Assembly (NCBI GenBank): GCA_003021235.1 | Contig: PXQR01000012.1 | Location: forward strand, 11,451 to 51,790 | Direction: 5' to 3' | DNA from: Halobacteriales archaeon QH_6_64_20 | GTDB taxonomy: Archaea; Halobacteriota; Halobacteria; Halobacteriales; Halococcaceae | Length of the DNA: 40,340 nt | Part shown: in pieces, positions 23,668 to 32,041 of the stretch | Layout: each line of letters begins with the position of its first letter | Position numbering within the stretch: position 1 is the first letter of the stretch | The notes under the pieces: generated by a model | Told to the model about the DNA's origin: nothing | Seen by the model: only the letters and a program-made list of their open reading frames with translations | Database searches by the model: none | Position numbers and translations under genes: made by a program

Positions 23668-24669
23668 CTATCCGTTCTCAGCCGCCCGCGACGCCGCTCG
23701 GATCGCGTCTACGATGCTGTCGGGGTCGGCGACGCCGGTCCCGGCGATGTCGAACGCGGTGCCGTGCATCGTGCTCGTACGGACGATCGGCAGACCGATG
23801 GTCATGTTGACGCCCGCGACGCCACCGCTCGGAAGCAGGCCATGCACGTACACTGGGACGTGACCCTGGTCGTGATACATGGCGACGACGCCGTCGTAGC
23901 GACCGACGGCCGCCTGGTTGAATACGTTGTCCGCCGCATAGGGCCCCGAGGCGTCGATGTCCTCCGCTTGGGCACGCTCGATCGCGGGTTCGATTGCCGC
24001 AGCGTCGCGCGACCCGAGCACGCCCCCTTCGCCGGCGTGTGGGTTCAAGCCCGCGACGGCGATCCGCGGATCGTCGATTCCGAGTTCTTCGAGTCCGTCG
24101 TCGGTGACGCGGATCGTATCGAGAACGCTGTCGGTCGTGATCGCCCCGATGGCTTCCTGAAGTGGCATGTGGACGGTCACGTGCGTGACGCGTATGTCCC
24201 GCTGGACGAGCAACATCGAATAGTCGTCGGTTCCGGTTCGATCGGCCAATAGGTTGGTGTGGCCCGCGTAATCGCTACCGGCGAGTTCGAGCGCTTTCTT
24301 GTTGATCGGCGCGTTGCACATCGCATCGATAGTGCCCTCGACGGCGAGGTCGATCCCCTGCTCGACGTACTTGAGGCTCGCCCGACCGTACTCGCCGCGG
24401 GTCGCGCCCCGTTCGAGGTCCCCTACGTTGTCGAAGTCGACGACGTCGAGTACGTCCGGTTCGAAGCGAGCTTCTTCGATACCCTCGACCGAGCGGAGAT
24501 CGAGATCGCTCTCACAGACCCCGACCGCGTCGGCCATCACGTCCGCGTCGCCGAGAACGACGAGACGAGCTTCGCTCGAAACCTGTGGATAAGCCTCGAC
24601 GATGATCTCGCTTCCGACGCCCGCAGGATCGCCCATAGTGACACCGACGATCGGCAACTCGCTTGACAT
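23668..24669 (-). CDS. pdxA: PdxA family dehydrogenase (PdxA2 / four-carbon sugar-acid phosphate type likely)
   Basis: A 333-aa protein with the family features GVTMGDPAGVGSEI at the N-terminus, NAPINKKAL and SDYAGHTNLLAD in the middle, the metal ligands in HMPLQEA and YHDQGHVP, and GLPIVRTSTMHGTAFDIAG at the end. PdxA oxidises 4-phosphohydroxythreonine in vitamin B6 synthesis; the PdxA2 branch oxidises D-threonate/D-erythronate 4-phosphate in catabolism. The setting between two sugar transporters and near sugar kinases argues for catabolism, but no DUF1537 kinase, the usual partner, is in the window. It is 156 bp from the second ATP-binding gene. Confidence 0.88.
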   Translation of the reverse strand: MSSELPIVGVTMGDPAGVGSEIIVEAYPQVSSEARLVVLGDADVMADAVGVCESDLDLRSVEGIEEARFEPDVLDVVDFDNVGDLERGATRGEYGRASLKYVEQGIDLAVEGTIDAMCNAPINKKALELAGSDYAGHTNLLADRTGTDDYSMLLVQRDIRVTHVTVHMPLQEAIGAITTDSVLDTIRVTDDGLEELGIDDPRIAVAGLNPHAGEGGVLGSRDAAAIEPAIERAQAEDIDASGPYAADNVFNQAAVGRYDGVVAMYHDQGHVPVYVHGLLPSGGVAGVNMTIGLPIVRTSTMHGTAFDIAGTGVADPDSIVDAIRAASRAAENG

Positions 24670-24825
24670 CGAAGTACAGTACCGCTCGGGTGTAGATCAA
24701 GCTTCGGCCCACGCCGGTACGCTTCGATCCGATCGATACTCCGGAGCGGAAGTCGGCTTCGACGAGCGAAGTCACCCGGTCCACTGCGTCCGGATCCACT
24801 GCGTCGATCGGTGACGGACCTCGCT

Positions 24826-25995
24826 TCAGTCCGTGCCGGCCGCGGTCACGCGCGAGGTCGTCAACGGATCGGTCAGGTCGCGGGATTTGAGCGTCTCGCC
24901 GCGCTCGTCGAAGAGGTGTAGTGCCTCGGGCGGAAAGGACAGATACGCGCTCTCACCCGTCGAAGGCTCGAACGACGGCGGAACCCGGGCGGTCCAAGTC
25001 GTCTCGCCAAGCGAGAGGTAGAGCAGGTTGTCGCTTCCGAGCGGTTCGACCACGTCCACAGTCGTCTCGTGGGACTGGCTGTCGAACGCGTCGGGCGAGA
25101 CTGCGACGCGGACGTCCTCGGGTCTGGCGCCGATGGTTACCCTGTCGCCCGGCGTCAGGGCGTACTCGTCCGTCATCTCAGCCGAGAGCGCGTACGTCAA
25201 CGCTCCGTCCTCGGCCGACTGTAGCTCGGCGTTCCCGTCGCTTTCCGCGACCTCGGATTCGAGCATGTTCATTGACGGCGAGCCGATGAAGCCGGCGACG
25301 AACCGGTTCGCCGGGTCGTTGTACACCTCGTTGGGACGGCCGACCTGCTGGAGTTTCCCGTCGTTCATCACGGCGATCCGATCGCCCATCGTCATCGCTT
25401 CCTCCTGGTCGTGGGTGACGTAGATCGATGTCACGTCGAGTTGTTCCTGGATGCGGGCGATCTCCGTTCGCATCTGCTTGCGGAGCCTCGCATCGAGGTT
25501 GGAAAGCGGCTCGTCGAACAGGAACGCCTGGGGCTCGCGGACGATCGCCCGGCCGAGCGCGACGCGCTGTTGTTGCCCGCCCGAGAGCGCTTTCGGTTTC
25601 TGGTCGAGCAGATCCGTTATTTCGAGTAAACCGGCGGCTTCCTCGACGCGGTCTTCGATCTCTCCCTTGCTCATATCGGTCGCCAGTCGCAACCCGAAGC
25701 CGATGTTGTGCCTGACGTTCATGTGCGGGTAGAGCGCGTAGTTTTGAAACACCATCGCGACGTCCCGGTCGCGCGGTTCGAGGCCGTTGACCCGCGTCGA
25801 ACCGATCGAGACGTCCCCCTCGGTCGCGGTTTCGAGCCCGGCGACCGTCCGGAGCGTAGTCGACTTACCACAGCCCGAGGGGCCGACGAGAACGAGGAAC
25901 TCCCCGTCGTCGATCTCTAAGGAAACGTCGTCGACCGCGACGATGTCCGCGCCGCTGTACTCCTTGGTGACGTGATTCAGTGCGATTTGTGCCAT
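24826..25995 (-). CDS. carbohydrate ABC transporter ATP-binding protein (MalK/UgpC type), set 2
   Basis: A 389-aa paralogue of the ATPase at 17748-18923. It has Walker A GPSGCGKST, FQNYALYPHMN, signature LSGGQQQR, Walker B FLFDEPLSNLDAR and the VTHDQEEAMTMGD switch, then a C-terminal MalK regulatory domain with GARPEDV. It is the last gene of the set 2 operon (binding protein 29431, permeases 27896 and 26944). The two ATPases are very similar in the nucleotide-binding domain and diverge in the C-terminal domain, suggesting duplication of the importer. Confidence 0.95.
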   Translation of the reverse strand: MAQIALNHVTKEYSGADIVAVDDVSLEIDDGEFLVLVGPSGCGKSTTLRTVAGLETATEGDVSIGSTRVNGLEPRDRDVAMVFQNYALYPHMNVRHNIGFGLRLATDMSKGEIEDRVEEAAGLLEITDLLDQKPKALSGGQQQRVALGRAIVREPQAFLFDEPLSNLDARLRKQMRTEIARIQEQLDVTSIYVTHDQEEAMTMGDRIAVMNDGKLQQVGRPNEVYNDPANRFVAGFIGSPSMNMLESEVAESDGNAELQSAEDGALTYALSAEMTDEYALTPGDRVTIGARPEDVRVAVSPDAFDSQSHETTVDVVEPLGSDNLLYLSLGETTWTARVPPSFEPSTGESAYLSFPPEALHLFDERGETLKSRDLTDPLTTSRVTAAGTD

Positions 25996-26080
25996 AGTTA
26001 GTTGCCTCCCTCAAACCGCCGATCGGTTCCGCTGACGGTCCCCGATCCTACAGCCGTCGAGGTCGTTGCTCGCGTCGGGG

Positions 26081-26944
26081 TCATTGTTTGACTGCTCCCA
26101 TCGTGAGGCCGCTGACGAGGTACCTCTTGACGATGACACCGAAGGTCACCATCGGGAGCAGGATCACGACCCCGGTGGCCATCACCTGCCCCCACAGCGT
26201 CCCCGTCTGTGTGACCAGCTGCGACGCCGCGACCGGCATCGTCTGGGTCGCGTTGTTCGTGAAGATCAGCGCGAAGATGAAGTCGTTCCACGAGAAGACG
26301 ATCGCGATGATCGCGGTCGCCCCCATCCCCGGCAACACCAATGGTAGTGACACCTTCCGGAACGCCTGCCACTTGGTCGCGCCGTCGATCAGCGCCGCCT
26401 CCTCCAGCGCCACGGGCACCTCGTCGAAGAACGAACGCATCAGCCAGATCGCGAAGGGGAGATTGAACGTCGTATGGGCGATGATGAGCCCGATGTGGGT
26501 GTTCAGCAGGTTCAGGGCGTTGTAGATGTAGAATAACGGGATGACCACGACCACGATGGGGGCCATCCGCGTGCTGATGATCCAGAACGCGAGGGGTTTC
26601 TTCCCACGGAGGTCGAGCCGTGAGAGGCCGTAGCCGCCGATCGTCCCCAGTCCGACCGAGAGGACGGCAGTGCCGAGCGCGACAATCACGCTGTTTGTCA
26701 AAAACGGCGTCACGGGGTTCGCCCCCAGGAACATGTCCTGGTAGTACCGCAGCGTCGGTTCGAAGATGATCGTCGGCGGGAACTCGAACATGCTCCGCCG
26801 GATCTTCAGCGACGAGAGGAACATCCAGAACAGCGGCACCAGCGTCCAGACCGCAACCAGGCCGAGCACGGCCAGCGGACCGTACCGCCTGACTGACTTC
26901 GGTAGCGCGGTCGACTGGTTGGCCTTACTCATCGTCGCCGGCAC
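26081..26944 (-). CDS. ABC transporter permease (MalG type), set 2
   Basis: A 287-aa membrane protein with six helices, the first near residues 25-45, and the EAA motif VALEEAALIDGATKWQAFRKV. GYGLSRLDLRGKKPLAFWIISTRMAP (residues split; about 105-130) is strongly conserved in the UgpE/MalG class. It ends TMGAVKQ, like the truncated copy in set 1 (TMGAVKG). Its start lies inside the end of the upstream permease gene (20-bp overlap). Length is normal, which confirms what the frameshifted set 1 copy should look like. Confidence 0.93.
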   Translation of the reverse strand: MPATMSKANQSTALPKSVRRYGPLAVLGLVAVWTLVPLFWMFLSSLKIRRSMFEFPPTIIFEPTLRYYQDMFLGANPVTPFLTNSVIVALGTAVLSVGLGTIGGYGLSRLDLRGKKPLAFWIISTRMAPIVVVVIPLFYIYNALNLLNTHIGLIIAHTTFNLPFAIWLMRSFFDEVPVALEEAALIDGATKWQAFRKVSLPLVLPGMGATAIIAIVFSWNDFIFALIFTNNATQTMPVAASQLVTQTGTLWGQVMATGVVILLPMVTFGVIVKRYLVSGLTMGAVKQ

Positions 26945-27896
26945 CCCCCATGATCGTCTCGACGAACGCCAGTCCCATCAGGACCGTGACCGCCAGTAGG
27001 ACCAGCCCGGCCGCGGAGCCGTACCCGAGGTTGAAAAACCGCAGGGCCTGCTCGTAGAGGTAGAGACCGATGATCTTCGTTGTGTTCGACGGACCGCCGC
27101 CCGTCGTGATGAACACTTTCGCGAAGTACCGCATCAGGTCCATCGAGCGCAAGAGCAGAGCGATGGCGATGGCGGGTTTCAACAACGGCAGCGTTACGTA
27201 CCGGAACTGAGTGAAGCCGGTCGCGCCGTCGACCTGGGCCGCCTCGTATAAATGTTGCGGAATCGACTTCAGCCGCGCGAGGATGATCAGCACGATTAGC
27301 GGCGTCCACTGCCAGGTGTCCATCAGGATGACCGCCGCCATCGCGCTGTTGGGATCGCCGAGTATTGGCTGATCGATGAACAGCCCGATCTGGTTCATCA
27401 GGTACGTGTACAGGCCGAAGGTGGGATCGAGCATGAACTGCCAGAGCAGCCCGACGACCACCGGCGCGATCATCATCGGCATGATGACGATACTCGTGAA
27501 CACGTTCTCGCCGACGATGACTCGGTGGAGCATCACAGAGATGAGGATCCCGAGCCCGAGTTGGAGCGATAGCGACCCGCCGACGTAGACGGCCGTTGCC
27601 TTCCAGGCGTCCCAGAAGTTGCCGTCATTGGTCATGTCGACGTAGTTCTCGACCCCGACGAAGATCTGCTCCTCGATGGGCGTGAAGCTGACCTCCATGA
27701 ACGAGAGAGAAATCATCACGACCAGCGGGATAATGCTTAGCACCGCGAGCGTAATGATACTTGGTGCGAGCAGCACCATCTCGAACGAAATCGGGAGCGA
27801 CTCCAGAATCGATTCCTCCATGTCGTCCGGCTCCTCGCCGACGTAAGCGTCGGTCGGTACGCCGGAGATCTCTGTCGTATGTTGGTGTTCGACCAT
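26925..27896 (-). CDS. ABC transporter permease (MalF type), set 2
   Basis: A 323-aa membrane protein starting MVEHQHTTEI at 27896; the frame is open further upstream but that part lacks protein-like features. It has six helices and an EAA motif HLYEAAQVDGATGFTQF, typical of the first permease of carbohydrate importers. It overlaps the next permease gene by 20 bp. It lies 83 bp downstream of the solute-binding protein gene, within the same operon. Confidence 0.92.
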   Translation of the reverse strand: MVEHQHTTEISGVPTDAYVGEEPDDMEESILESLPISFEMVLLAPSIITLAVLSIIPLVVMISLSFMEVSFTPIEEQIFVGVENYVDMTNDGNFWDAWKATAVYVGGSLSLQLGLGILISVMLHRVIVGENVFTSIVIMPMMIAPVVVGLLWQFMLDPTFGLYTYLMNQIGLFIDQPILGDPNSAMAAVILMDTWQWTPLIVLIILARLKSIPQHLYEAAQVDGATGFTQFRYVTLPLLKPAIAIALLLRSMDLMRYFAKVFITTGGGPSNTTKIIGLYLYEQALRFFNLGYGSAAGLVLLAVTVLMGLAFVETIMGGAGDDE

Positions 27897-27979
27897 CGCT
27901 TTCCTTTCTCCTTGCCAGTGTGTACCGTAATGAATAGAAAGGACTATCTTGACTGTTTTGATCCGCGGAGGCTGGCCGG

Positions 27980-29431
27980 CTACAGGGTGGTGCTGAAGCC
28001 GTCCTCGCAGGCCTGCATCGTGTCCGCCGGCGACTGGTTCCCGTTGACCATCTTCGATTGCTCGGTGTAGATCACCTGCTCCAGCTGGAGCCAGTCGGGG
28101 TGGTGGGGTCGCTGGCCGATGTTGTCGAGGTCCCACCCCTCGAGAATCGGCGGCACGACGTTGGGCATTGGACTCTCGGCGGTCGACTGCTCGCTAGCCT
28201 CCTTGACCTCGTCGCGCTCGTAGACGGAGGTGCGGGTCGGCGTCCCGCCGGCCTGCTTGAGCAGTTCGGTCTGGATTGCCTCGGAGGTCGCCCACTCGAT
28301 GAACATCCAGGCTGCCTTCTTCTTAGCGTCGGTGATGTGGGCGTTGATGCCGATGCTGCTCCCGCCATAGTGGGCCTGGACGTTCCGGCTCTCCGCCGGT
28401 CCCGACGGGGCGAGCGTCCACCTGACCGAGTCGGCGACCTCGCTCGACTCGGGATCCGCGAACAGGCCGTTGAACTCGTGCCACTCGGGGGCCATCGCGA
28501 TCTGGCCGTTCGCGAACGCCTGGGCGACGCCCGTCCAGTCCCAGGTCGTACTGCCCGGGTGGGCGACATCGCTGACCAGTCCCTGGTAGAACTCCGCCGC
28601 TTCGACCGACGCGTCGTCGGTGAACCCGGCCGAGACGTCGTCCGGCAGAATCGGATCCTTGCCGTCGAAGCCCTCGAGTTGCGTTCCGCCAAAGGCCCAC
28701 TGGATCATCTCGAACTCGTTGGCCAGCGACTGGTGCTGTTTGGCCATGTGACCCGTCCCGTACTCCACCATGTCATCGGGGACGTTCTCATTGATCCACT
28801 TGGCGACTTCCATGTACTGCGACCAGGTCATGTCGGGGTTGGGCTCGGCCTCGAACCCGAGGTCGCTGGTGGCCTGGTCGCCGTACTCGTCGAGGACGTC
28901 GCCCCGGTAGGCCAGCAGCATCGTCGGACAGTCGTAGGGGAGACCCCTGATCGTCCCGTCGCCCTCGTACTCCGAACACGCGATCCGGTGGACCTCGATG
29001 TGGTCCTCGTAGTCGTAGCCGCTGTCGTCGATGTAGGCGTTCAGCGGCTCCAAGTCCGTGAAGTACGGCGCGCCGATGTTGTACGGGTCGACGTAGCAGG
29101 CGTCGAAGTTGCCCGCCTCGCTGCTGAGGTCGTTTGCGAGTTTCTCCGTGTAGTTGAGCAGCGGCGAGAGCGTGTACTCGACCTCGATCCCAGTCTCCCC
29201 GGTGAATCGGTCCGTGATCGACTGGAGCGCCTTCGTCGGCGGCGTCGATTCCGAGATGAACTGGATGCTCGATGCGGCTTCGACGTCGTCGCCTGGCGGC
29301 TGGCTCGCGTTGGCGCCACCCCCACCGCCACCGCCGCCTCCACCACTGAGACAGCCGGCCGTGGCCGCGATTCCGGCTGCGAGGCCGGTCGACTGTACGA
29401 ACTCACGCCTGCGTAGCCTGTGCTCTGGCAT
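27980..29431 (-). CDS. extracellular solute-binding lipoprotein, ABC set 2
   Basis: A 483-aa protein. Tat-type N-terminus RLRRREFVQS, hydrophobic stretch and lipobox TAGC (Cys27), then a run of ten glycines as a linker. The rest is a carbohydrate-type binding protein (SBP family 1) with conserved MAPEWHEFNG and WMFIEWATS stretches. A TATA-like actaaatag on the minus strand (about 29455-29464) is 25-30 bp upstream of the ATG, so the transcript is probably leaderless. It is the first gene of operon 2 and divergent from the FGGY kinase at 29629. Confidence 0.92.
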   Translation of the reverse strand: MPEHRLRRREFVQSTGLAAGIAATAGCLSGGGGGGGGGGANASQPPGDDVEAASSIQFISESTPPTKALQSITDRFTGETGIEVEYTLSPLLNYTEKLANDLSSEAGNFDACYVDPYNIGAPYFTDLEPLNAYIDDSGYDYEDHIEVHRIACSEYEGDGTIRGLPYDCPTMLLAYRGDVLDEYGDQATSDLGFEAEPNPDMTWSQYMEVAKWINENVPDDMVEYGTGHMAKQHQSLANEFEMIQWAFGGTQLEGFDGKDPILPDDVSAGFTDDASVEAAEFYQGLVSDVAHPGSTTWDWTGVAQAFANGQIAMAPEWHEFNGLFADPESSEVADSVRWTLAPSGPAESRNVQAHYGGSSIGINAHITDAKKKAAWMFIEWATSEAIQTELLKQAGGTPTRTSVYERDEVKEASEQSTAESPMPNVVPPILEGWDLDNIGQRPHHPDWLQLEQVIYTEQSKMVNGNQSPADTMQACEDGFSTTL

Positions 29432-29489
29432 ACCAGTCGCCTGTTCCGAGGGGCGCTATTTAGTCCTTTTCCACGCTCGCACGGTCCGC

Positions 29490-29507
29490 TGTCGCCGCGC
29501 GGCGACA
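29490..29507. promoter_or_regulatory. perfect 18-bp palindrome between divergent operons
   Basis: TGTCGCCGC (29490-29498) and GCGGCGACA (29499-29507) form a perfect palindrome without spacer. It lies between the minus-strand promoter of solute-binding protein 2 (about 29455-29464) and the plus-strand TATA-like box of the FGGY kinase (29577-29588), a position from which one regulator could control both. Confidence 0.4.
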
Positions 29508-29576
29508 ACGACGGTCGTGGCCGAAGCGGCGGGGGCCGGTTCGAACGACGCGATGAGGCGTCGGGACGATCGATGC

Positions 29577-29588
29577 GCTTATGTTATT
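29577..29588 (+). promoter_or_regulatory. TATA-like box for FGGY kinase 1
   Basis: The AT-rich gcttatgttatt lies 41-52 bp upstream of the GTG at 29629, which puts transcription start near 29610 and rules out the in-frame ATG at 29581, which lies inside the box. Confidence 0.45.
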
Positions 29589-29628
29589 TCCTATCACACC
29601 TACGCGCGACCGTGGATGTGAACGGATA

Positions 29629-31131
29629 GTGTTCGTCGGAATCGATATCGGCCACACGAACATCAAGGCCGTCGCGTTCGATTCGGACTGGAACAACGTC
29701 GGGGAGTACGGCATCGAAGCCGGGATGGAACAGCCGGGCGAAGGTCGCCGCGAGATCCCGATCGAGCGACGATGGGAGCACACGCTCGAGTGTCTCGACG
29801 AGTTACGGGAGCGGCTCCGACCGAACGAGAAGATCGACGGGATCGGGCTCGCCGGCGGCGGCGGCGGCCTCTACCCGCTCGACGCGAACGAGGAACCGTT
29901 CATGAACGGGATTCCCCTGTTGGACGAACGGGCGAGGGGAATACTCGACCGCTGGAAGGAAGACGGAACCCGCAGGGAGATATCCGAAATCACCGGCGTG
30001 CCGGTGCCGCCGGGGTCCGCACTGCTTTCACTACGGTGGTTGAAGGAAAACCGCCCCCGGCAGTACGACGCTATCGAACACGTCCTCCAGCACAAGGATG
30101 TCGTGCGATACAAACTCACCGGCGAACTCGCCCTGGAGATCAGCGACGCGACCTTCAGCCTGACGAACCACCGAACACAAGAATACGACGACGATCTGTT
30201 CGAACTCGCCGGCGTAACCGACAAACGCGAGGCGTTCCCGGAACTGAAGCCCACGAGCTACGAGGTCGCGGGCTACACGACCGAGGAAGTACAACGAAAG
30301 ACCGGCATTGAGAGGGGAACGCCCGTCGTGACCGGCGCACACGACGCCTGTGCGAACACGCTCGGCGTGGGGGCGATGGACGAGGACGTCGTCACGACGG
30401 TAGGTGGGACGTGGTCGTTGAGCACGAAGGTGATCGAGTCGCCGTCGATCGATCTGGAGAGTTGGTGCTGTGAGAACTTCCTGGAGCAGGGAACGTGGAT
30501 GTTGGAGATCTCGACGGTGACGGGGACGATCTGTCTCGACTGGTTCGTAGAGGAGTTCTGTGCGGCCGAGCGACGACGGGCCGAGCGGACGGGTCGGAGC
30601 ATCTGGGACGTCATCGAAGAGGAGATCGCGGACGTCCGGACGAACGCGGTCTTTCACCCCTTTCTCTTCGGGAACCCCTACGGGTATCTGTACGGGGACA
30701 CCGCGTCGGGGAGTTTCACCGGGCTGCGACCGCAGGACGGTCGATTAGAGATGTTGCGAGCCGTCTACGAGGCGATCGCGTTTATGCACCGCTGGCAAGT
30801 CGACCTGTACGACGACGCGTTCGACGTCGAGGAGGTGCGATTCACCGGCGGCGCTGCCAGAAGCGATTTCTGGACCCAGATGCTCGCCGACGTACTGAAC
30901 ACGAAAGTAACGCTGACCGAAACGGAGCAGTCGGGTTGTTTCGGCGCGGCCATGCTGGCGGCCATCGGCGTCGGAGGGATTCCCGGTCTGGACGAGACCG
31001 CCGACCTCGTCGAGATCGGCGAGGAATACTACCCGAGTGAGGCCGACTACGACCGGAAGTACGAGGTCTTCAGGGAACTAACCGGCCCACTGGAGGCGGT
31101 CTGGGACGAACACTACGCGCTTCGAAGCTGA
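29629..31131 (+). CDS. FGGY-family carbohydrate kinase 1
   Basis: A 500-aa kinase starting with GTG at 29629 (VFVGIDIGHTNIKAVAF). The longer ATG start at 29581 is inside the TATA box, so GTG is preferred. The N-terminal IDIGHTNIKAV is the phosphate-1 loop; the catalytic aspartate is in GAHDACANTLG; the adenosine motif FTGGAARSDFWTQMLADV is near residue 405. The family phosphorylates open-chain ketoses, polyols or aldonates (xylulose, ribulose, gluconate, glycerol and others). It is most like xylulose/L-xylulose kinases, but substrate cannot be assigned. The class II aldolase follows 88 bp downstream. Confidence 0.88.
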   Translation: MFVGIDIGHTNIKAVAFDSDWNNVGEYGIEAGMEQPGEGRREIPIERRWEHTLECLDELRERLRPNEKIDGIGLAGGGGGLYPLDANEEPFMNGIPLLDERARGILDRWKEDGTRREISEITGVPVPPGSALLSLRWLKENRPRQYDAIEHVLQHKDVVRYKLTGELALEISDATFSLTNHRTQEYDDDLFELAGVTDKREAFPELKPTSYEVAGYTTEEVQRKTGIERGTPVVTGAHDACANTLGVGAMDEDVVTTVGGTWSLSTKVIESPSIDLESWCCENFLEQGTWMLEISTVTGTICLDWFVEEFCAAERRRAERTGRSIWDVIEEEIADVRTNAVFHPFLFGNPYGYLYGDTASGSFTGLRPQDGRLEMLRAVYEAIAFMHRWQVDLYDDAFDVEEVRFTGGAARSDFWTQMLADVLNTKVTLTETEQSGCFGAAMLAAIGVGGIPGLDETADLVEIGEEYYPSEADYDRKYEVFRELTGPLEAVWDEHYALRS

Positions 31132-31183
31132 GAGTCGGGGGTCGCGTTCGTATCGAGGCCGCGTCGATGGTCGGCGACCGATC

Positions 31184-31194
31184 CATAACTATTT
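31184..31194 (+). promoter_or_regulatory. TATA-like box for class II aldolase 1
   Basis: The sequence cataactattt lies 26-36 bp upstream of the ATG at 31220, giving an almost leaderless transcript independent of the upstream kinase. Confidence 0.45.
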
Positions 31195-31219
31195 GACCGC
31201 CCTGGGTGGATCGACGACC

Positions 31220-31873
31220 ATGGCTGACGAACCTCGCTACCGGTCGATGCGCGAGATGATCGTCGAGACCGGACTCGAGATGATCGAGCAGGAACTGACG
31301 AAAGGAACGGGGGGAAACGCCAGCGCACGGACCGACGACGGCAACGTCGTTATCAGTCCCTCGGGGGTGCCCTACGACGAGATCCCACCCTCCGAGGTGC
31401 CCGTCGTCTCGCTCGACGGCGAGCGGATCGCCGGCGACCTCCCCCCATCGAGCGAGACGCCGATGCACACGGCCGTCTACGCCGGCCGCGAGGACGTCGG
31501 CGCGGTCATCCACACCCACTCACCCTATGCGAGCACGTTCGCCTCGCTACGGGAGCCGATCCCCGCGTCGAGTTACCTTATCGCGTACGCCGGCCACGAG
31601 GTCCCAGTCGCGGGCTATGCACCCCCGGGCTCCGAGGAGCTAGCGAACGGCGCGCTCGACGCGTTGAGCGAGGCGACGAACGCCTGTCTGCTCGCGAACC
31701 ACGGCGTGCTGGCGGTCGGGGAAGGTGTGAGAGACGCCTTCGAGAACGCGCTCATCGTCGAACACTGCGCCAGGATCCACTACCAGGCGAGCGCCATCGG
31801 TGACCCGGTGGTCCTCACCGACGAGGAGGTCGACGAACTGATCGCGGGCTTCGCCGAGTACCGGAGCCAGTAG
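31220..31873 (+). CDS. class II aldolase/adducin family protein 1 (fuculose-phosphate aldolase-like)
   Basis: A 217-aa protein. It has the zinc site of the FucA/AraD family: HTHSPYAS carries two histidines (about residues 102 and 104), the third is in LLANHGVL, and the glutamate is in SSETPMH. The Gly-rich GTGGNASAR binds the substrate phosphate. Members cleave L-fuculose-, L-rhamnulose- or pentulose-1-phosphates to dihydroxyacetone phosphate plus an aldehyde, or epimerise ribulose-5-phosphate. The Glu in the zinc site points to aldolase rather than epimerase. It sits between FGGY kinases 1 and 2, which could provide the phosphorylated substrate. Confidence 0.88.
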   Translation: MADEPRYRSMREMIVETGLEMIEQELTKGTGGNASARTDDGNVVISPSGVPYDEIPPSEVPVVSLDGERIAGDLPPSSETPMHTAVYAGREDVGAVIHTHSPYASTFASLREPIPASSYLIAYAGHEVPVAGYAPPGSEELANGALDALSEATNACLLANHGVLAVGEGVRDAFENALIVEHCARIHYQASAIGDPVVLTDEEVDELIAGFAEYRSQ

Positions 31874-31988
31874 CGCTCGGGACCGATCGGCCCCCGAACC
31901 GACTCCCACGGCCGATCGATGCGGCGTCGAGAGCGATAGCGAACGCGACGCGGGAAACGTCGAACCCGACGCGAGAGGTCCGGGCCGA

Positions 31989-32005
31989 CACGCCTCGGAG
32001 GCGTG
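31989..32005. promoter_or_regulatory. perfect palindrome directly upstream of the kinase 2 TATA box
   Basis: CACGCCTC (31989-31996) and GAGGCGTG (31998-32005) form perfect 8-bp arms around a single G. The TATA-like cttattatg starts 7 bp downstream (32012), and the ATG is at 32042. Such placement is typical for an activator or repressor site, although it could also be a hairpin ending the aldolase transcript. Confidence 0.45.
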
Positions 32006-32011
32006 CTAAGG

Positions 32012-32020
32012 CTTATTATG
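32012..32020 (+). promoter_or_regulatory. TATA box for FGGY kinase 2
   Basis: The sequence cttattatg is 22-30 bp upstream of the ATG at 32042, so the transcript is leaderless. It lies just downstream of the palindrome at 31989-32005 and excludes the in-frame start at 32003. Confidence 0.55.
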
Positions 32021-32041
32021 TCGTGTGTGATCCGAACCCTC

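Noticed and set aside
28058..29416. 452-codon open frame on the plus strand opposite the set 2 binding protein
   Set aside because: It is the mirror of a well-supported gene with Tat signal and lipobox; its sequence is an Arg/Val/Leu-rich composition typical of antisense frames in GC-rich DNA and has no recognisable domain.
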